This document shows positions 45,801 to 61,700 of a stretch of 64,000 bases of DNA, one piece after another. The notes beneath the pieces were generated by a model. The model did no database searches. It saw only the letters and a program-made list of their open reading frames with translations, and was not told the DNA's origin. The DNA comes from JAJPKK01 sp963747835 (GTDB lineage Bacteria > Pseudomonadota > Alphaproteobacteria > Rhizobiales > Xanthobacteraceae). The stretch is taken from positions 2,232,001-2,296,000 of the forward strand of contig CAVVGO010000005.1 in assembly GCA_963747835.1 (NCBI GenBank), in the 5' to 3' direction. The position numbers and the translations under genes are program-made. Within the stretch, counting starts at the first letter, position 1. Each line of letters opens with the position of its first letter.

Positions 45801-48800
45801 CGTCGAGCCTCGGTGTCATCGGTTCGGCCACGAATGATGGTACGATCACGATCGGCAGTTTCGCCGACATGGGTGTCGGCGGCAGCTTCGACGACGCCGG
45901 CAGCCTGTCTGTCGCCGGCACGCTCGATATCGCGGGCCCGCTGACGGTTGACGCGACAAACACACTGATGATGCAGGGCGGCAGCATCATCGATCCGTCC
46001 GGCGGCGAACTCATCGTTGCGTCGGGTGCTTCCGTGACCGGAACTGGCACGATCGCGGTCCCGATCGAAAATGATGGGACGATGTCCGCAAGTGGCGGTC
46101 TACTCGACATCGCCGGAGCCATCACCGGCACCGGTCAACTCGCCATTACGCCTGGCGCCGATCTCGAACTCAGCGGCATGACCGCCGAGACGGTGTCGTT
46201 CGGCGGCAACGTCGGAACCTTGAAGCTCGACGATCCGGCGAGCTTCACCGGCGCGATTACAGGCCTCGTCAAAGGCGATACCATCGACCTCGCTGGCGTT
46301 CAGGCAACCAGCGCCGTCGTCAATAGCTCGACGCTGACGGTCACGGCAGGAGCTCAGACTTTCAATTATCAGGTGGCGGGCGCTGGACTTTCCGGCGACG
46401 TGTTCGCGATCCAGAATGACCAGCAGGGCGGCAGCAATCTCGTGCTTGGTCCGCCCGGCCCGGTAATCGAACTCGCCGAATGCGCAGACTGTATTCACCG
46501 GGCTTCCGGCGGTCCTGGGACCGATCACTATCGCCGATCCAACCGCCGGCAACGGGACATTGACCGTGACGGTGAGCGACACCGCCGGCCTGTTGTCCGC
46601 CGCTCCGGCCGGCGCCGGCACGATCGCCGGTAGCGGCACAAACTCCCTGACGCTCACCGGCGATCTCACCGACCTCGACGCGATGCTGGCGAGCCTAACT
46701 TACGCGCGCGCGAGTGCGGGGACTGAAAACGTCGACGTCGAAGTGATGGATGCCGGGAGTCGCACGGCGTCGCTGGACATCAGCGTCGCGACGGAGGCGG
46801 TGCCGTTCACAGAGCCGGTATTGAACGCTCCTGCTCAGGTAAACGTTATTGCCGGCACTCCGACCGCGATCGGGGGGCTGAGCTTTTCGGACCCGTACGC
46901 TTCCGATACCGGACAACAGCTGATTGCAAAATTCCTTTCCAACCCGACGACATTTGAGATTGCTGGTCCGACCGGCCCGGTTATTACCGGTCAAGACACG
47001 GACAGTCTCACAGTTGTCGGCACAGTCAATCAAATCAACGCCGACCTCGCAGATCCCATCCTCGCGGAATGGCTCGGGGTGACGGAAGAACAATTTGCGA
47101 TATTACAGGAAGGGGGTGTCATACCACAATTCCTCAGCGAACAATATACAACCGCTGCTGTAGCAGGCGAGGCGAATAACTCATTCTTCATCGCATTAAC
47201 CCAAATGTTCGATAATTCTGTGGCTGATTTAGGAGGTCTCGAGGCCGCAATTGCTCGCGTCATTCAGGCGCTCGAGGCGGGTGGCGGAACCAACCTTATT
47301 ACGCTTGGCGGCGCAACCTACGATATCAATCTTGCGGGCGAATTCATTTTAGCCTTGTCAACTCAGCCCGGAGACTCGTTCCAGGTACAGGTTCGACTAC
47401 AACCCTTAAACAATAGTCAGGCCGCAAGCGCGATTACACAAATCGCCGCTTTGATTGGGTCGGACCGCGTTACCTTCGGGGTCGTCGGAGACGGCTTGGC
47501 CGCTCCGGTGTTGGTCGATGGCAATCCTACAGCATTGACCCAGAACAATCCGGTCTCCCTGAGCGGAGGCACGCTGACGCAACTCTCGGCCGGCACTTAT
47601 GAGATTAGCTGGAATAGTGGCGAGACCCTCACCGTCACGGATTACGGCACCTATCTCGACTTTCGAATAGGGCTCCCCTCCGGGGCGGCTCCGGGTTCAA
47701 TCGTAGGGCTGATGGGCCCGAACGGAGAGCCGCAGGCCGACGCCTTCGAGCTTCCAAACGGGACCATCCTCTCACAGCCACTCACCACAAACGAACTATA
47801 CCAGACCTTTGCCCAGGCTTGGCTCGTGCCGCCGGGCTTTTCTCTATTCGATTATGCCAGCGGACAATCCCCAGGCAGCTTCAACAACCCGAATTTTCCC
47901 GCCGCACAGATTTCACTTGCGGAACTTGAAGCCAGCGTGCCGAGCGCGGTCGCGGCCGCCGCCGCGGTCGTCGCGGCCGCTGGAATTACCGACCCAAACG
48001 CAGCGGCGGCAGCCGAGTTCGATTACCTCGCAAGCGGCGGCGACCTGGGGATTGTCGAGAGCGACGCCAGTCTCTTTCAGGGCGTTTCTACCACGGCTGT
48101 CGCCATAACGCCGAGCGGATCGACGCCGGCTGTGCTCGGGGTAATGCCGGAGGTGCCGACTGTCGTCGAGTTGCAGACCGGCGTCACGCCGATCACTTTC
48201 GAGATTTATCTGACGGCGGCGCCGAACAGCAGCACCGAGGTGGACTACTCGGTGATCGCCCCGAACGCGATCGATCTCGGCGCATCGGCCTTCGGCGGCG
48301 CGCTACCGTCCGGAGAGATCACGCTCGCGCCAAACGCGACCGGCGGCCAGTTCACCATCGACGTGCCGCAAGGCGCGCTCGGTTCTATAGCGAGTGGGAC
48401 GCTCGCCGTCCAGATCAGCACGCCCAGCGGAATAGCGATTTTTGCGCCCGACGCGCAGGCGACATTGCTCGCGCCGCAGCCAGGCACGCCCCCGGTGCCG
48501 CAGCTCGTCGAGCTCACCCCTTTCGGGAATTTGATCCGGAACGGCAACGATTATACCCTCGATCTTGGCGCGGTGGAGCTCGGCGAGCCTTTACCAACAT
48601 TGCAGTTCGCAATAGAGAACGCGGCCGCCGCGCCTTCCGATCAACTTACCGGGACGATCGAATGGTCGACTGTCGCGGGCTTCAGCATAGATGTCGATGG
48701 AACCACCTCCTCCGGCGTGAGCCTGCCGTCGCCGATTGCCGCGGGTCAGAGCTTTGATGGCCTGACGGCCGACATCAACCAGGACAAGTTCGGCGCCAAC

Positions 48801-51800
48801 AGCGAGACCATCACCTTCGATCCGGTCGACACCAATGCCAGTGGCTTCACGGCGCCGCTAACACCGATCACGCTGACCATCGACGATACGCTCGAATTGC
48901 CGGGCATGATCTACAGCCAGGCCGAAGGCGATGTGCATATCTTCACCTATAACGGACTGGAATATGACTTCCAGGCCACCGGCGATTTCGTTCTCGCGCA
49001 ATCGCGCGTCCCGGGCGACAACTTCCAGATCCAGATGCAGCTCGCGCCATGGTACAGCGGCGCATCGGTGACCACGATCCAAGAAGTCGCGATCGCGCTC
49101 GGTTCCGACGACGTGACCTTCAATTGGACGCGCCCGCAGGGCACGGTGCTGGTCGACGGCGTGGCGCCGGCCAATTTAAGCGTCGGCAATCCGCTGACGC
49201 TTGCCGGCGGCACCATAACCGAGGTCTCGCCGTCAATCTTCCAGGTCAACTGGAACACCGGCGAGACCATGACGGTCTCCAACGTCTATCCCGGTCCCGG
49301 TGCGCTGCTCAATGATTTGCCGGATTACATCTGCATCACCGACGGCATCCCCGGCAATCTCGGTCCCGGCGCATATGCAGGCCTGCAGGGCGAGGACGAA
49401 GGTACCCAGAACGACATCCAGCTCGCTGACGGGCAGGTGCTCGCGCAACCGGTGAGTTCGGCCGAACTCTATGGCATATACGCCAATTCCTGGGCGGTCA
49501 GTCCGGCGACTTCGCTGTTTGATGCGCCCCTCCAGCCGACCAGCGCACCGCTCGATCCGTTAACTCTGGCCGACCTGCCGCAGAACGTGGTCGCCCAGGC
49601 AGCCGCGCTGGTCGTCGCCGCCGGCATCACCGATCCCGGCATCGCCCAGGCCGCCGAGCTCGATTATCTCGCCACCGGCGACCCGAGCTTCATCACCTCC
49701 GCACAGAATGTCCAGCAACAGCTGGTTTCCACCACGCCGGCGACAGTAACACCAAGCGCGCCGCCGCCAACCGCGGTAGGCGTCGCGGCGAATGCCGCCG
49801 AGGTTACCGAGGCGACGAGCGGCGTCACTGCCGTCACGTTTACCGCCTATCTGACCGGCGCCGAAACCACCGACACCGAGGTCGATTATACGGCTGTTTT
49901 CAACGGCACCGGTTTCCTCGGCGCGCCGGCCTTCGGCGGTGCGCTGCCGTCCGGCGCTGTCACCATCGCGGCGGGCCAGACCACCGCGCAGTTCACCATC
50001 GATGTGCCGCAAGGCGCACTAGGCACCGACCCGAGCGATAATCTGCAAGTGCAGGTGAGCGATCCCAACACCATCCCGGTCTTTGCACCAACCGCACAGA
50101 CTGAGATCGTCAACAGCCAGCCGGAGCCCGGCAACCCGGCGCAGCCGATATTGGCCGAAATCACCGGCAACGGCACGCTCACCTTTGATGCGGCGACCAA
50201 CACCTACACGCTCAACTTCGGCGGATTGACCGAAGGCAACGCGCTGCAGGCCGCGCAGCTCGCCATCATCAACGCGGCGACGATCCCGGCCGACAACCTG
50301 ACCGGCACCTTCACGGCGCCGGCGGGGACCGGCTTCTTCATCACCGGCAACAGCCTGTCATCACCGCTTGCACCGGAACAGTCCTATCAGGGCCTTTACG
50401 TCTCGGTGAACGCGAATGTCACCGGCACGCACGCGATGACCATGACGTTCGATCCGACGGACGTGAACGACAGCGGGTATTCGGCGCCGCTGACGCCGCT
50501 GACGCTCGACATCGTGGATTCGGTGACGCCGCCGGCGGTACCGCAGGTCAACACGCCGACCACGATCATATTTCCGAATGTCCATGTCGGCACGGTCGAC
50601 AGCCAGCACGTCAGCGTCACCAACACGGCGGCGGCGGGTGCGGGCAGTCTCGACGTGTCGCTGACGCCAAGCGGCAATGCGACCGCGACCGGCACCATCA
50701 CCGGCCTCGCGCCGGGCACGACCGACGCCAGCGACCTCTCGGTGGGCATCGACACCAGCACGGCGGGCGCGCTCTCCGGCTCGGTAACGGAAAGCTTCGT
50801 GTCCGACCCCAACGGCAACGACACCCCGATCTCGGAACAGGACCCCTATATCGACCTGTTCGGCTCGGCCTATCGGCTGGCCGACCCGTCGGTCATACCC
50901 AGTAACATCACGGTGCATGTCGGGGCCGCCGGCACCCAGACCATCACCATCACCAACATCGATCCCAACGACGGCTATTCGGAGAACCTGATCGCCACCG
51001 TGGTCGGCACCACCGGGGCGGTCACGGCGAGCGGCACCACCGGCGACATCGCCCCGCAGGCGGACGGAACGATCACTGCGACCTTCTCGACCACGACGGC
51101 CGGCCCGATCGGCACGGTGACGCTCGACCTCAAGTCCGACGGCACCGGCATCGATGGCCTTGGGGTCACCGATCTCGGCGACGTCACGATCCCGGTTGCG
51201 GTGACGTCTGACAATGTTCCGGCGGCGGCGCAGTTCGAAGAGGTCTCCGGCGGCGGCACCTTCACGCATAACGGCAGCGCCTACGCCATCGATCTCGGCA
51301 CCATCACGGCGCCAGTCACGCTCGATCTCGGCGTGCTCAACAGTGCCACGGTGCCGGCCGACCTTTTGGGTGGCACTTTCACCACGTCCGGGCCGAGCGA
51401 GTTCACGGTGAGCGGCTTCGGCGCGTTCTCCGGCATCGCGTCCGGCTCGGCCGACACCGCCCCGATGGTGACGCTGTTCACGGGAGTGGTTGGCACTTTT
51501 ACGGAAACCATCACGCTCGACCCGACCGACACCACGGCCGATACGACTCTGCCGGACGAGACGCTGACCATCGACGGCACGGTCGCGACTGCGACGCCGC
51601 CGGCGATCACGGCGCCAAGCTCGATTACGGTGCAGCAGGGCGTGCTCTTCACGCTCTCCGGCATCACCGGCGTCAGCATAACGGACCCCGACACTGGCGC
51701 CACGGTCACGGCAATCCTGTCCGATGGCGGCGGGCTGCTGGCGGCGACTACAAGCGTGAGCGGAGGCGGCGGTAATATCACCGGATCCGGCACCGGCTTT

Positions 51801-53453
51801 CTCGAGATCGTCGGCACGCTGGCGCAGGTCAACGCCGACCTTGGCACCCTGAGCGACACGGACAGCACCCTTGCGGCCGACACCATCACGATCGACGCGT
51901 CGGACAGCATCGGTGCTACCGCGACGCCGGCAACCATCGCGGTGACCGTCAACGATCCGCTTGTTATCACGGCGCCGATGTCGGTGCTGGTGCAGCAGAG
52001 CCTAAGCTCGGCGGTCGCCGGCGTCAGCGTGGCGGACGCCGACGCCGGCGCAACCATTACGGTCACGCTGGGCGACACCAACGGCCTGTTGTCGGCCAAC
52101 ACCGGCGCGACCGGCGGCGGCGGTACGATCACAGGAACGGGTACCACTGCGCTGACCATCGTCGGTACGCTGGCGCAAGTGAAAGCCGACCTCACCACTC
52201 TCACCGACACCGACGGCAATCTCTCCGCCGATACGATCACAATAAATGCGTCCGACAGCGCCGGCGCGACCGCGACGCCGGCAAGCATCGCGGTGAGCGT
52301 GAATGCCCCTCCCGTCATCACGGCGCCGCCGTCGGTTTCGGTGGACGAGAACGTGGGATCGCCGGTTGCGGGCGTGAGCATTGCGGACCCCGATGCAGTG
52401 AGTGCCGGCGAGACCCTGACGGTGACGCTCGCCGACACCGATGGGCTGCTCTCCGCCAACACGGGTGCCTTAGGCGGCGGCGGCACCATTACGGGTGGCG
52501 GCACCACTAGCCTGACGATCGTCGGCACCCTGGCGCAGGTCAATGCCGACCTCTCAACGCTCGCCGATACCGACAGTTCGCTCGCCGACGACAGCGTCGC
52601 GATCAATGCCAACGACGGCCGCGGCGGGGTCGCGGGCACAAAGACGATCGATGTCAGTGTCGGGGCCGAAGAGGCAAGCGCGACCATCGGCCTTGTCAAC
52701 GGCAACGATACCATCAACAGCAGCTACAGCTATTATCCCGCCCTTGGGCCATATCAAATCGTGCCGACCGTCGTCACCATTCCGGGCGGCAGCGTAACCT
52801 CCGTCAGCCTGAGCGGGGATGTGAGCGGATTTTCCGCCGGAGACACCTTCCCGGTCACGGTGACGGACCGCTATTTCGCCGAGACCTATACGGCGACCGT
52901 CGGTTCGTCCGGCAACTCCTGGGCGGCGACCATGCCGGCATCCGATGTCGCCCAATTGCCGGACGGCACCGCGACCTTCACGGCGCACGACGACAACGGC
53001 ACGCTGCTCGCGACCCAGAACGTGCTTGTCGAAGGCAGCGCGGCTGCCGCCGCCAATGGCAACCTGAACATCAGCGCCGGTGCCGAACTGGAGCTATTCG
53101 GCGCCTATTCGGCCACCGCCACCTTTGCATCGACGGTGGCCGGCAGCCTCAAACTGGACAGTTCAACCCAGTTCCACGGCACCATCGCGGGATTCGGCGG
53201 ACAAGACCAAATCGATCTTTCGGATATCGTGTTCGCATCGTCGCCAACCCTCGGGTTCACCGAAAATAACGCCGGCACCGCCGGCACCTTGACGGTAAGC
53301 GACGGCACCCACACCGCCAATCTCACCCTGCTGGGCAACTACATGGCGGCAAGCTTTGCCAAAGCAAGCGACGGTCATGGCGGAACCCTGGTCCTCGACC
53401 CACCGCTCTCATCCGCACAAAATTCGGGTTTGAGCCAGCCCGTCCACCATTAG
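39801..53453 (+). CDS. Giant beta-repeat, VWD-like adhesin-type secreted protein, three +1 frameshifts
   Basis: Four abutting frames on one strand form one reading frame if one extra base is removed at each of 40288-40289, 42886-42887 and 46475-46476; corrected length is 4,549 residues. The N-terminus has the NWTTANDWSTGAVPGAADDA module, repeated near 42.7 kb as WTSTGDWSTGAVPGSSDDA. Residues up to about 46.2 kb are Gly/Asn/Thr/Ser-rich beta-helix-like repeats of about 150-200 residues (GDALLEFASG, NNSALDTL, LTIGGVLTNSG). Two VWD-like domains follow (about 47.3-47.85 and 48.9-49.55 kb; QPGDSFQVQVRLQP, NPVSLSGGTLTQLS). Next are Calx-like and cadherin-like repeats (about 49.8-52.6 kb) and a C-terminal module ending DGHGGTLVLDP. 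There is no Sec signal, and a type I secretion pair lies downstream. A GTG at 39816 with GGAG 9 bases upstream is an equally good start. Confidence 0.8.
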
Positions 53454-53506
53454 ATCGACGCCAATCCCGCACAACTGCCCCGCCTGACCGGGTCGCCCCG
53501 CAGGCG

Positions 53507-54238
53507 TCAGCGGATGATGCCCGGCCACATGAAATGATAGTTCAGCCCGACCCGAACGATATCCTCGTCGAGTTTGATCCGAGTGATCTGGCCGGGAACG
53601 CCGGTGCAGACAAAGCCGCAAGCAAACGAGCCCAGATCGGCGTGCAGATATTCGACCTTTCCGGTCCAATCGCCCCACAGGCGAGCCTCAACGCCCCCGC
53701 CCACTGCCCACCCGTCACGATCGGAAGAGCCGCCATTCACGCCGCCGAACGATGGGGCAAAGCCTTGTCTAATATCGCCGAACGCCGCGCCCCCGGTCGC
53801 ATAAATCAAAAAGCGATCCCAGGCATAGCCGGCGCGACCGCGTAATGTATCGAGATAGGTGCTTTTGGTCGAACAGATGAATGCCACATTCGGGCAGGCG
53901 ACGCTTCCGCGCAAATCTTCCCAGTCGACGTCACCTTCGATGCCGACAACCCAAGGGCCGAACTGCCAATTGTAACCGCCGGTGCCACCAAACAATCCGC
54001 CGTTCAGCTTAAAATCGCCGGTGGTCACCGTCGGTGCGACAATCTCGTCATGACGGCTTTGTCCCCACGCCCCGCCACCGTTTATGCCCACATAGAAACC
54101 GCTCCAATTATAAACGAACAGCGGTGGCGCGGGCGGAGCCTTGTACACCACCTTGCGTGTGCTGAGATCCGCGGCGCTAACCTGAGTCGCAACAACAGCC
54201 GCGATGAACCCGAGGAGCTTAAAGGTGGGATTCCGCAT
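53507..54238 (-). CDS. Omp31-like outer-membrane beta-barrel protein
   Basis: Protein of 243 residues from the ATG at 54238. Signal peptide LLGFIAAVVATQVSAADL, followed by the Pro-rich YKAPPAPPLFVYNWSGFYVG typical of the rhizobial Omp31/Omp25 family. It then has Gly- and aromatic-rich strands (GGYNWQFGPWVVGIEGDVDW, LRGRAGYAWDRFLIYATGG, GGGVEARLWGDWTGKVEYLH) and ends in GLNYHFMWPGIIR, a C-terminal strand for insertion into the outer membrane. Such proteins are abundant surface proteins. It lies between the first giant gene and the secretion genes, but it does not belong to the TolC family, so the export outer-membrane channel is elsewhere. Confidence 0.85.
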   Translation of the reverse strand: MRNPTFKLLGFIAAVVATQVSAADLSTRKVVYKAPPAPPLFVYNWSGFYVGINGGGAWGQSRHDEIVAPTVTTGDFKLNGGLFGGTGGYNWQFGPWVVGIEGDVDWEDLRGSVACPNVAFICSTKSTYLDTLRGRAGYAWDRFLIYATGGAAFGDIRQGFAPSFGGVNGGSSDRDGWAVGGGVEARLWGDWTGKVEYLHADLGSFACGFVCTGVPGQITRIKLDEDIVRVGLNYHFMWPGIIR

Positions 54239-54423
54239 GTCTATCTTCTCGCCAATTGACGGAGCAAGGTAGCGCGTCATGAAACGCAATGATGTGACAT
54301 AATTGCAACTTCCCGGGAAATTCTTGCGTCGTCGCGCACCTGAAATGGCCAGGCGACAACGCCCCCCTCCCCGCAAAACGGCCACTGCGAACGGGATAGC
54401 AGGGATGGGTCAGCGACCTCACA

Positions 54424-55840
54424 TCACCTTTCGCGCAGGCTCTCCTGTTTATATCTGAGCAGGGGCGATAGCAGATAGGTGATCACAGCCCGCGAACCGG
54501 TTTTGATCTCGACCGTGACGGCCATGCCGGGGCTGAGGTTGACGAGGTTCTCCTCGACCTGCATCTGGGTCTGGTCGAGGGAGATACGGGCCGCATAGAT
54601 GAGTTCCTGGCCCTTGGGCTCGCTGGTGGCATTGGTGGCGCCGGTGGCGTTATCGTTCACCTTGTCCTGCGGCTTGTCGTGGGTGATGGCGTCCTGGGAG
54701 ACGCTGATCACTTTGCCGCGGATCAGCCCGTACCGGGTGAAGTTGAAGGTGTCGACTTTGATCTCGACGTCCTGGCCGGTGCGGACGAAGCCGATGTCGC
54801 GGTTCGATACCATCGCCTCGATTTCGAGATGGCTGTCGGCCGGGACCACGACGAGCAACGCCTGCGCCGGCGTGACCACGCCGCCGACCGTATGCACGGC
54901 GAGCTGCTGCACGCTGCCGTCGACCGGTGCGGTGAGCGCCTGCAATCTTGTGCGCTGCTCGGCCTTGATCACGTCCTCTGTCAGCCCGGCGACCTTGCGC
55001 TGCGCCTCCACCAGTTCGCTCGACCGCGTCCGCTGGTATTCTGCCGCCGTCTGCGCCCGCGCCTCGGTGATGGCCGTGACGGCTGCCTCCGCCTCTTTGG
55101 CCTTGCTCTTCTGCACCAGGAGATCCTGCTCAGATTCAACTCGAGCCTGAAGGATTTCGAGATAATTGGCCTTGGAGCCGGTCGCGTGGGAATAGAGGAC
55201 TTCCTTAATGTCGACCCGTTGCTGGAGCACGGGCAGGATCGCTTCGAGCTTGGCGACCGACGCCCTGATGGTTCCAAGCTCGGCCACCTTCTGAGCCTTC
55301 TGGCCCTCGAGTGCCGCGAGCTTGGCCCGCTGCTCGGCGATCTGATGGATCAGGAACTGCCGTTGGGTGGCGACCTGGGCGGCGCCTGCGTCCGCCGGTG
55401 GCTTGAACGTCGCAAGCGGATCGTTGCTTTCATCGAGCGAAGCGGTAAGCCGCGCCACGTCGAGCTCCGCGGTCAGGAGATCGGCGCGCAGATGGTTGCG
55501 CTCCGCGTCGTTCATGGTCGAATCGAGCTCGATCAAGGCTTCGCCAGCCGTCACGCTCTGCCCGTCGTGAACGTGGATGGCACGAACCACACCGGTTTCG
55601 AACGCCTGGATCACCTTGGTGCGGCCGCTCGGCACGATCTTGCCGGTCGCCGAGGCGATGATGTCGATGCGGCCGAAGCAGGCCCAGACGAGCGCGAGAC
55701 AGAACAGCGCAATGAGGGTGCCCCCGAGCACCCCCACCAGCGGCGGCGCCGGGGTCTCGACGATTTCGAGCGCAGCCGGCAGGAAGGCGAGTTCCTCCTC
55801 GCTGCGGGTTGCGGGATTGTGGAGATAGGCGACGATATCC

Positions 55841-55854
<14 letters not shown>
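54424..55854 (-). CDS. Type I secretion membrane-fusion protein (HlyD family)
   Basis: Protein of 476 residues from the ATG at 55854 (MKSAKDIVAYL), overlapping the end of the transporter gene by 14 bases. A short cytosolic N-terminus precedes one membrane helix (about 40-62). The lipoyl-type half-motif ASATGKIVPSGRTKVIQAFE comes next, then a long coiled-coil hairpin (about 110-300). The HlyD C-terminal beta domain has APVDGSVQQLAVHTVGGVV and PGMAVTVEIKTGSR near the end. It bridges the inner-membrane transporter to an outer-membrane TolC-like channel. It is translationally coupled to the transporter gene and most likely exports the flanking giant proteins. Confidence 0.93.
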
Positions 55855-57998
<2,144 letters not shown>

Positions 57999-58795
57999 CC
58001 GTCAGCAATCCCCTGAAACGCGCGGGATCTACTTGATAGGCTAAAATCTCGGCGCTTCCCGCAGAACCTTAAAATCAAGTTAACGGCGACAACGGAATTA
58101 GCTGGCGGGCAGCTTGCAGGTCAAGTTTGTGTTGACACAGCACTCAGACCCTCGGTTCCGGGTGTGGAACTTGGAGACCCAACTCAATCGCACTCACGTT
58201 AACCCACTCTAAACCAATTTGCTTGCCTCGCCACGTCTCATCGGTTAATTTTGTGCTGCGGCTGCAAGAACATTAGGGCGGTGCGCCAGCACTCTGACAC
58301 GGCGCGGATTTCCTTTTTGGCACGCGCGTCCGAATTAAGAATATGCACTCCGGAAAACCGGTCCGAATCGCTCGTTCGGATGTGTGAGGCGTTTGTTGTG
58401 TTCGTCCGCGTTGGGAGGGGCGTTGTTGGTGACGGTCGGCGGCCTTGCGCGTAAACGGATTTGTGCGCCGAGAGCGGCGTCCAAGTGGCGCTTGGATTGC
58501 GCGCTGTCGCAATCTTCGGCGCAATCGGTGCTCGCCGCCGCGGATCGAGTTTCTGTAGTTTTGGAGCAGCTTCACCGGCAGTCGAGTTCGACGTGTTGCA
58601 GTGTCGACGTGCCCATTAAAGCGCGCCTCGATAGCAACCATCGTTGAATCAGTGCGATTTCGAGCCAAAGGGGCGGATCAGTCGATCCGCCCCTGGCGAG
58701 AATCTGTGCGCCTGACGACGAACCCCGACCAGCATCGAATGCCTGAAAAAGCGAACCAGCCGTAGCGACAGCATTTCTTTCCGCGGGAGAGCGTG
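57999..58795. other. Long divergent intergenic region
   Basis: About 800 bases between the divergent starts of the secretion operon and the second giant gene. It is locally AT-rich (58050-58250) and contains one perfect inverted repeat (58670-58693). No real gene was recognised; the small open frames on the minus strand overlap each other and have no family resemblance. It probably holds both promoters and regulatory sites. Confidence 0.5.
58670..58693. promoter_or_regulatory. Perfect 10-bp inverted repeat upstream of giant gene 2
   Basis: GGGGCGGATC and GATCCGCCCC are perfect arms separated by AGTC, about 100 bases before the start codon. There is no T-run, so it is more likely an operator or a 5'-leader hairpin than a terminator. 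Confidence 0.5.
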
Positions 58796-61700
58796 ATGGC
58801 ACAGATCTTTTGGACGCTGACCCTCAGCGACAACTGGGATGTACCGGGAGACTGGAGCACCGACACAGTCCCCGGCGCCGGTGACGACGCGGTCCTCGGC
58901 ATCACCGGGGTCGCGATCGCTCAGGTCTACACGGTTTCGGTCACGACCTCGATCGACGTCAATTCGATTACGATCAGCGATACCGGCGCGGAGCTGTTGA
59001 TCGCGAGCCCCGGCTCAATGTCGGTGGCAACCAACATCAGCAATGTCGGCACCGTCAACGTGCACAATGGCGGCTCGCTGACCGTATCGGGCAACTTCAC
59101 GAATACCACTGCTCCGAGCGGTTCCGGTGTGGTCGATATCGACACCGGCGGCGGCCAGGGCGGCACCACCGTCACGATCGACGGCACGCTGACCAACAGC
59201 GCGACTCTGAACATCGGCAATGGCCAGCTCAGCGCCGCGACCACGGTGACGGTCGGCGCGTTCGACAATACCGGGTCGCTCAACATCACCGGTAGCAGCA
59301 CCGAAACCGCCGAGCTCGATGTGACGAGCGCGGCGCCGTCGAGCCTGAGCGGCCTGATCGACATTTCCGGCGATGCTTCGCTGAACTTCGCAAGCGGCGT
59401 GATCACCAGCATCACCAGCGGCACTGAGGTCCTCCTCAGCGGACCGGGAGCAACACTTAGTGCGCTTTCCGGGCTGACCAGCATCGGCCAGCAGCCGTTC
59501 AACGGCTATTCGCTGCAGCTTGTCGACGGCGCGACGCTCACGATAACGGGCGATCTCAGCAACGCCGGCATCATCAATGTCGATACGGGCGATGATGCGC
59601 AGGGCGCCAGTTCCCTGACCATCGACGGCACCCTGACCAGCACCGGTACACTCAATATCGGAACGGGGAACGGCGTCCTGAGTGCGCCGCCCGTCGTGAC
59701 CTTGGGTGGATTCGACAACACCGGCACACTGAACCTCGATGGTGGCGTCGGTGCGGGCCAAAGCCAGGCCACCCTGGATGTCCTCGCGGCAGCGCCTGCC
59801 ACCTTGACGGGCTTTAACAACCTGTCCGGGGATGCTCTGTTCGAATATGCGAGCGGCAGCATCCAGACCATCGGAGTGGGTGCCGACCTCGTGCTCACCG
59901 GCGACGCCCGGGTCGCGAACGCGACCGACACCACGACCAGCAGCGCGCTCACCGGCCTCACCACCATCGACACATCGGCATTCAACACGCCGTCTCTCGC
60001 GCTCATCGACGGCGCCATCGTCCATATCACGGGCGATCTCAGCAACGCCGGTGGCATTAACGTCGACTACGCCGACGGCCAGGGCGGCAGCACGCTCTCG
60101 ATCGACGGAACGCTCACCAGCACCGGTTCGCTTAACATCGGCACCGGTAACGGCTTCTCGACTGCGGCCACGACGGTGAACCTCGGGAACTTCGACAACA
60201 CCGGTACGCTCAACCTCAATGGCGACGGTCCAAGTGGTACCTTTCAGTCAAGCGTGATCGTCGGTTCCGCGGCGCCCGGTACCTTGACGGGCTTCAACAA
60301 CCTGTCCGGCGATGCGCTGCTCGAATATGCGAGCGGCGAGATCAATACCATCGGGGCCAGTGGAGACCTCGTGCTCACCGGCGATGCGCGGGTCGCGAAC
60401 GCGACCGACACCACGACCAGCAGCGCGCTCACCGGCCTCACCACCATCGATACATCGGCATTCAACACGCCGTCTCTCGCACTCATCGACGGTGCCATCG
60501 TCCATATCACGGGCGATCTCAGCAACGCCGGTGGCATTAACGTCGACTACGGCGACGGCCAGGGTGGCAGCACACTCTCGATCGACGGAACGCTCACCAG
60601 CACCGGTTCGCTCAACATCGGCACCGGCAACGGCTTCTCGACTGCGGCCACGACGGTGAACCTCGGGAACTTCGACAACACCGGTACGCTCAACCTCGAT
60701 GGCGACGGTCCAAGTGGTACCTTTCAGTCAAGCGTGATCGTCGGTTCCGCGGCGCCCGGGACGCTGACGGGCTTCAATAACCTGGCGGGCGACGCGCTGC
60801 TCGAATACACGAGCGGCGAGATCAACACCATCGGGGCGGGCGCCGACCTCGTACTGACCGGCGACGCCCGCGTCGCGAACGCGACCGACACCACGACCAG
60901 CAGCGCGCTCACCGGCCTCACCACCATCGACGCTCCGGCGTTCAACACGCCATCTCTCGCGCTCGCCGACGGCGCCATCGTCCATATCACGGGCGATCTC
61001 AGCAATGCCGGCGGCATTAACGTCGACTACGGCGACGGCCAGGGCGGCAGCACACTCTCGATCGACGGCACGCTCACCAGCACCGGTTCGCTCAACATCG
61101 GCACCGGCAACGGCTTCTCGACCGCGGCCACGACGGTGAACCTCGGGAACTTCGACAACACCGGTACGCTCAACCTCGATGGCGACGGTCCAAGCGGGAC
61201 CTTTCAGTCAAGCGTGATCATCGGCTCGGCGGCGCCCGGCACGCTGACGGGCTTCAACAACCTGGCGGGCGACGCGCTGCTCGAATACACGAGCGGCGAG
61301 ATCAACACCATCGGGGCGGGCGCCGACCTCGTACTGACCGGCGACGCCCGCGTCGCGAACGCGACCGACACCACGACCAGCAGCGCGCTCACCGGCCTCA
61401 CCACCATCGACGCTCCGGCGTTCAACACGCCATCTCTCGCGCTCGCCGACGGCGCCATCGTCCATATCACGGGCGATCTCAGCAATGCCGGCGGCATTAA
61501 CGTCGACTACGGCGACGGCCAGGGCGGCAGCACGCTCTCGATCGACGGCACACTCACCAGCACCGGCTCGCTTAACATCGGAACCGGCAACGGCTTCTCG
61601 ACTGCGGCCACGACAGTGAACCTCGGGAACTTCGACAACACCGGCACGCTCAACCTCAACGGCGACGGTCCAAGCGAGACCTTTCAGTCAAGCGTGATCG

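Noticed and set aside
51281..52717. 478-residue minus-strand open frame opposite giant gene 1
   Set aside because: Same antisense effect of GC-rich repeats; no ribosome site or recognisable family.
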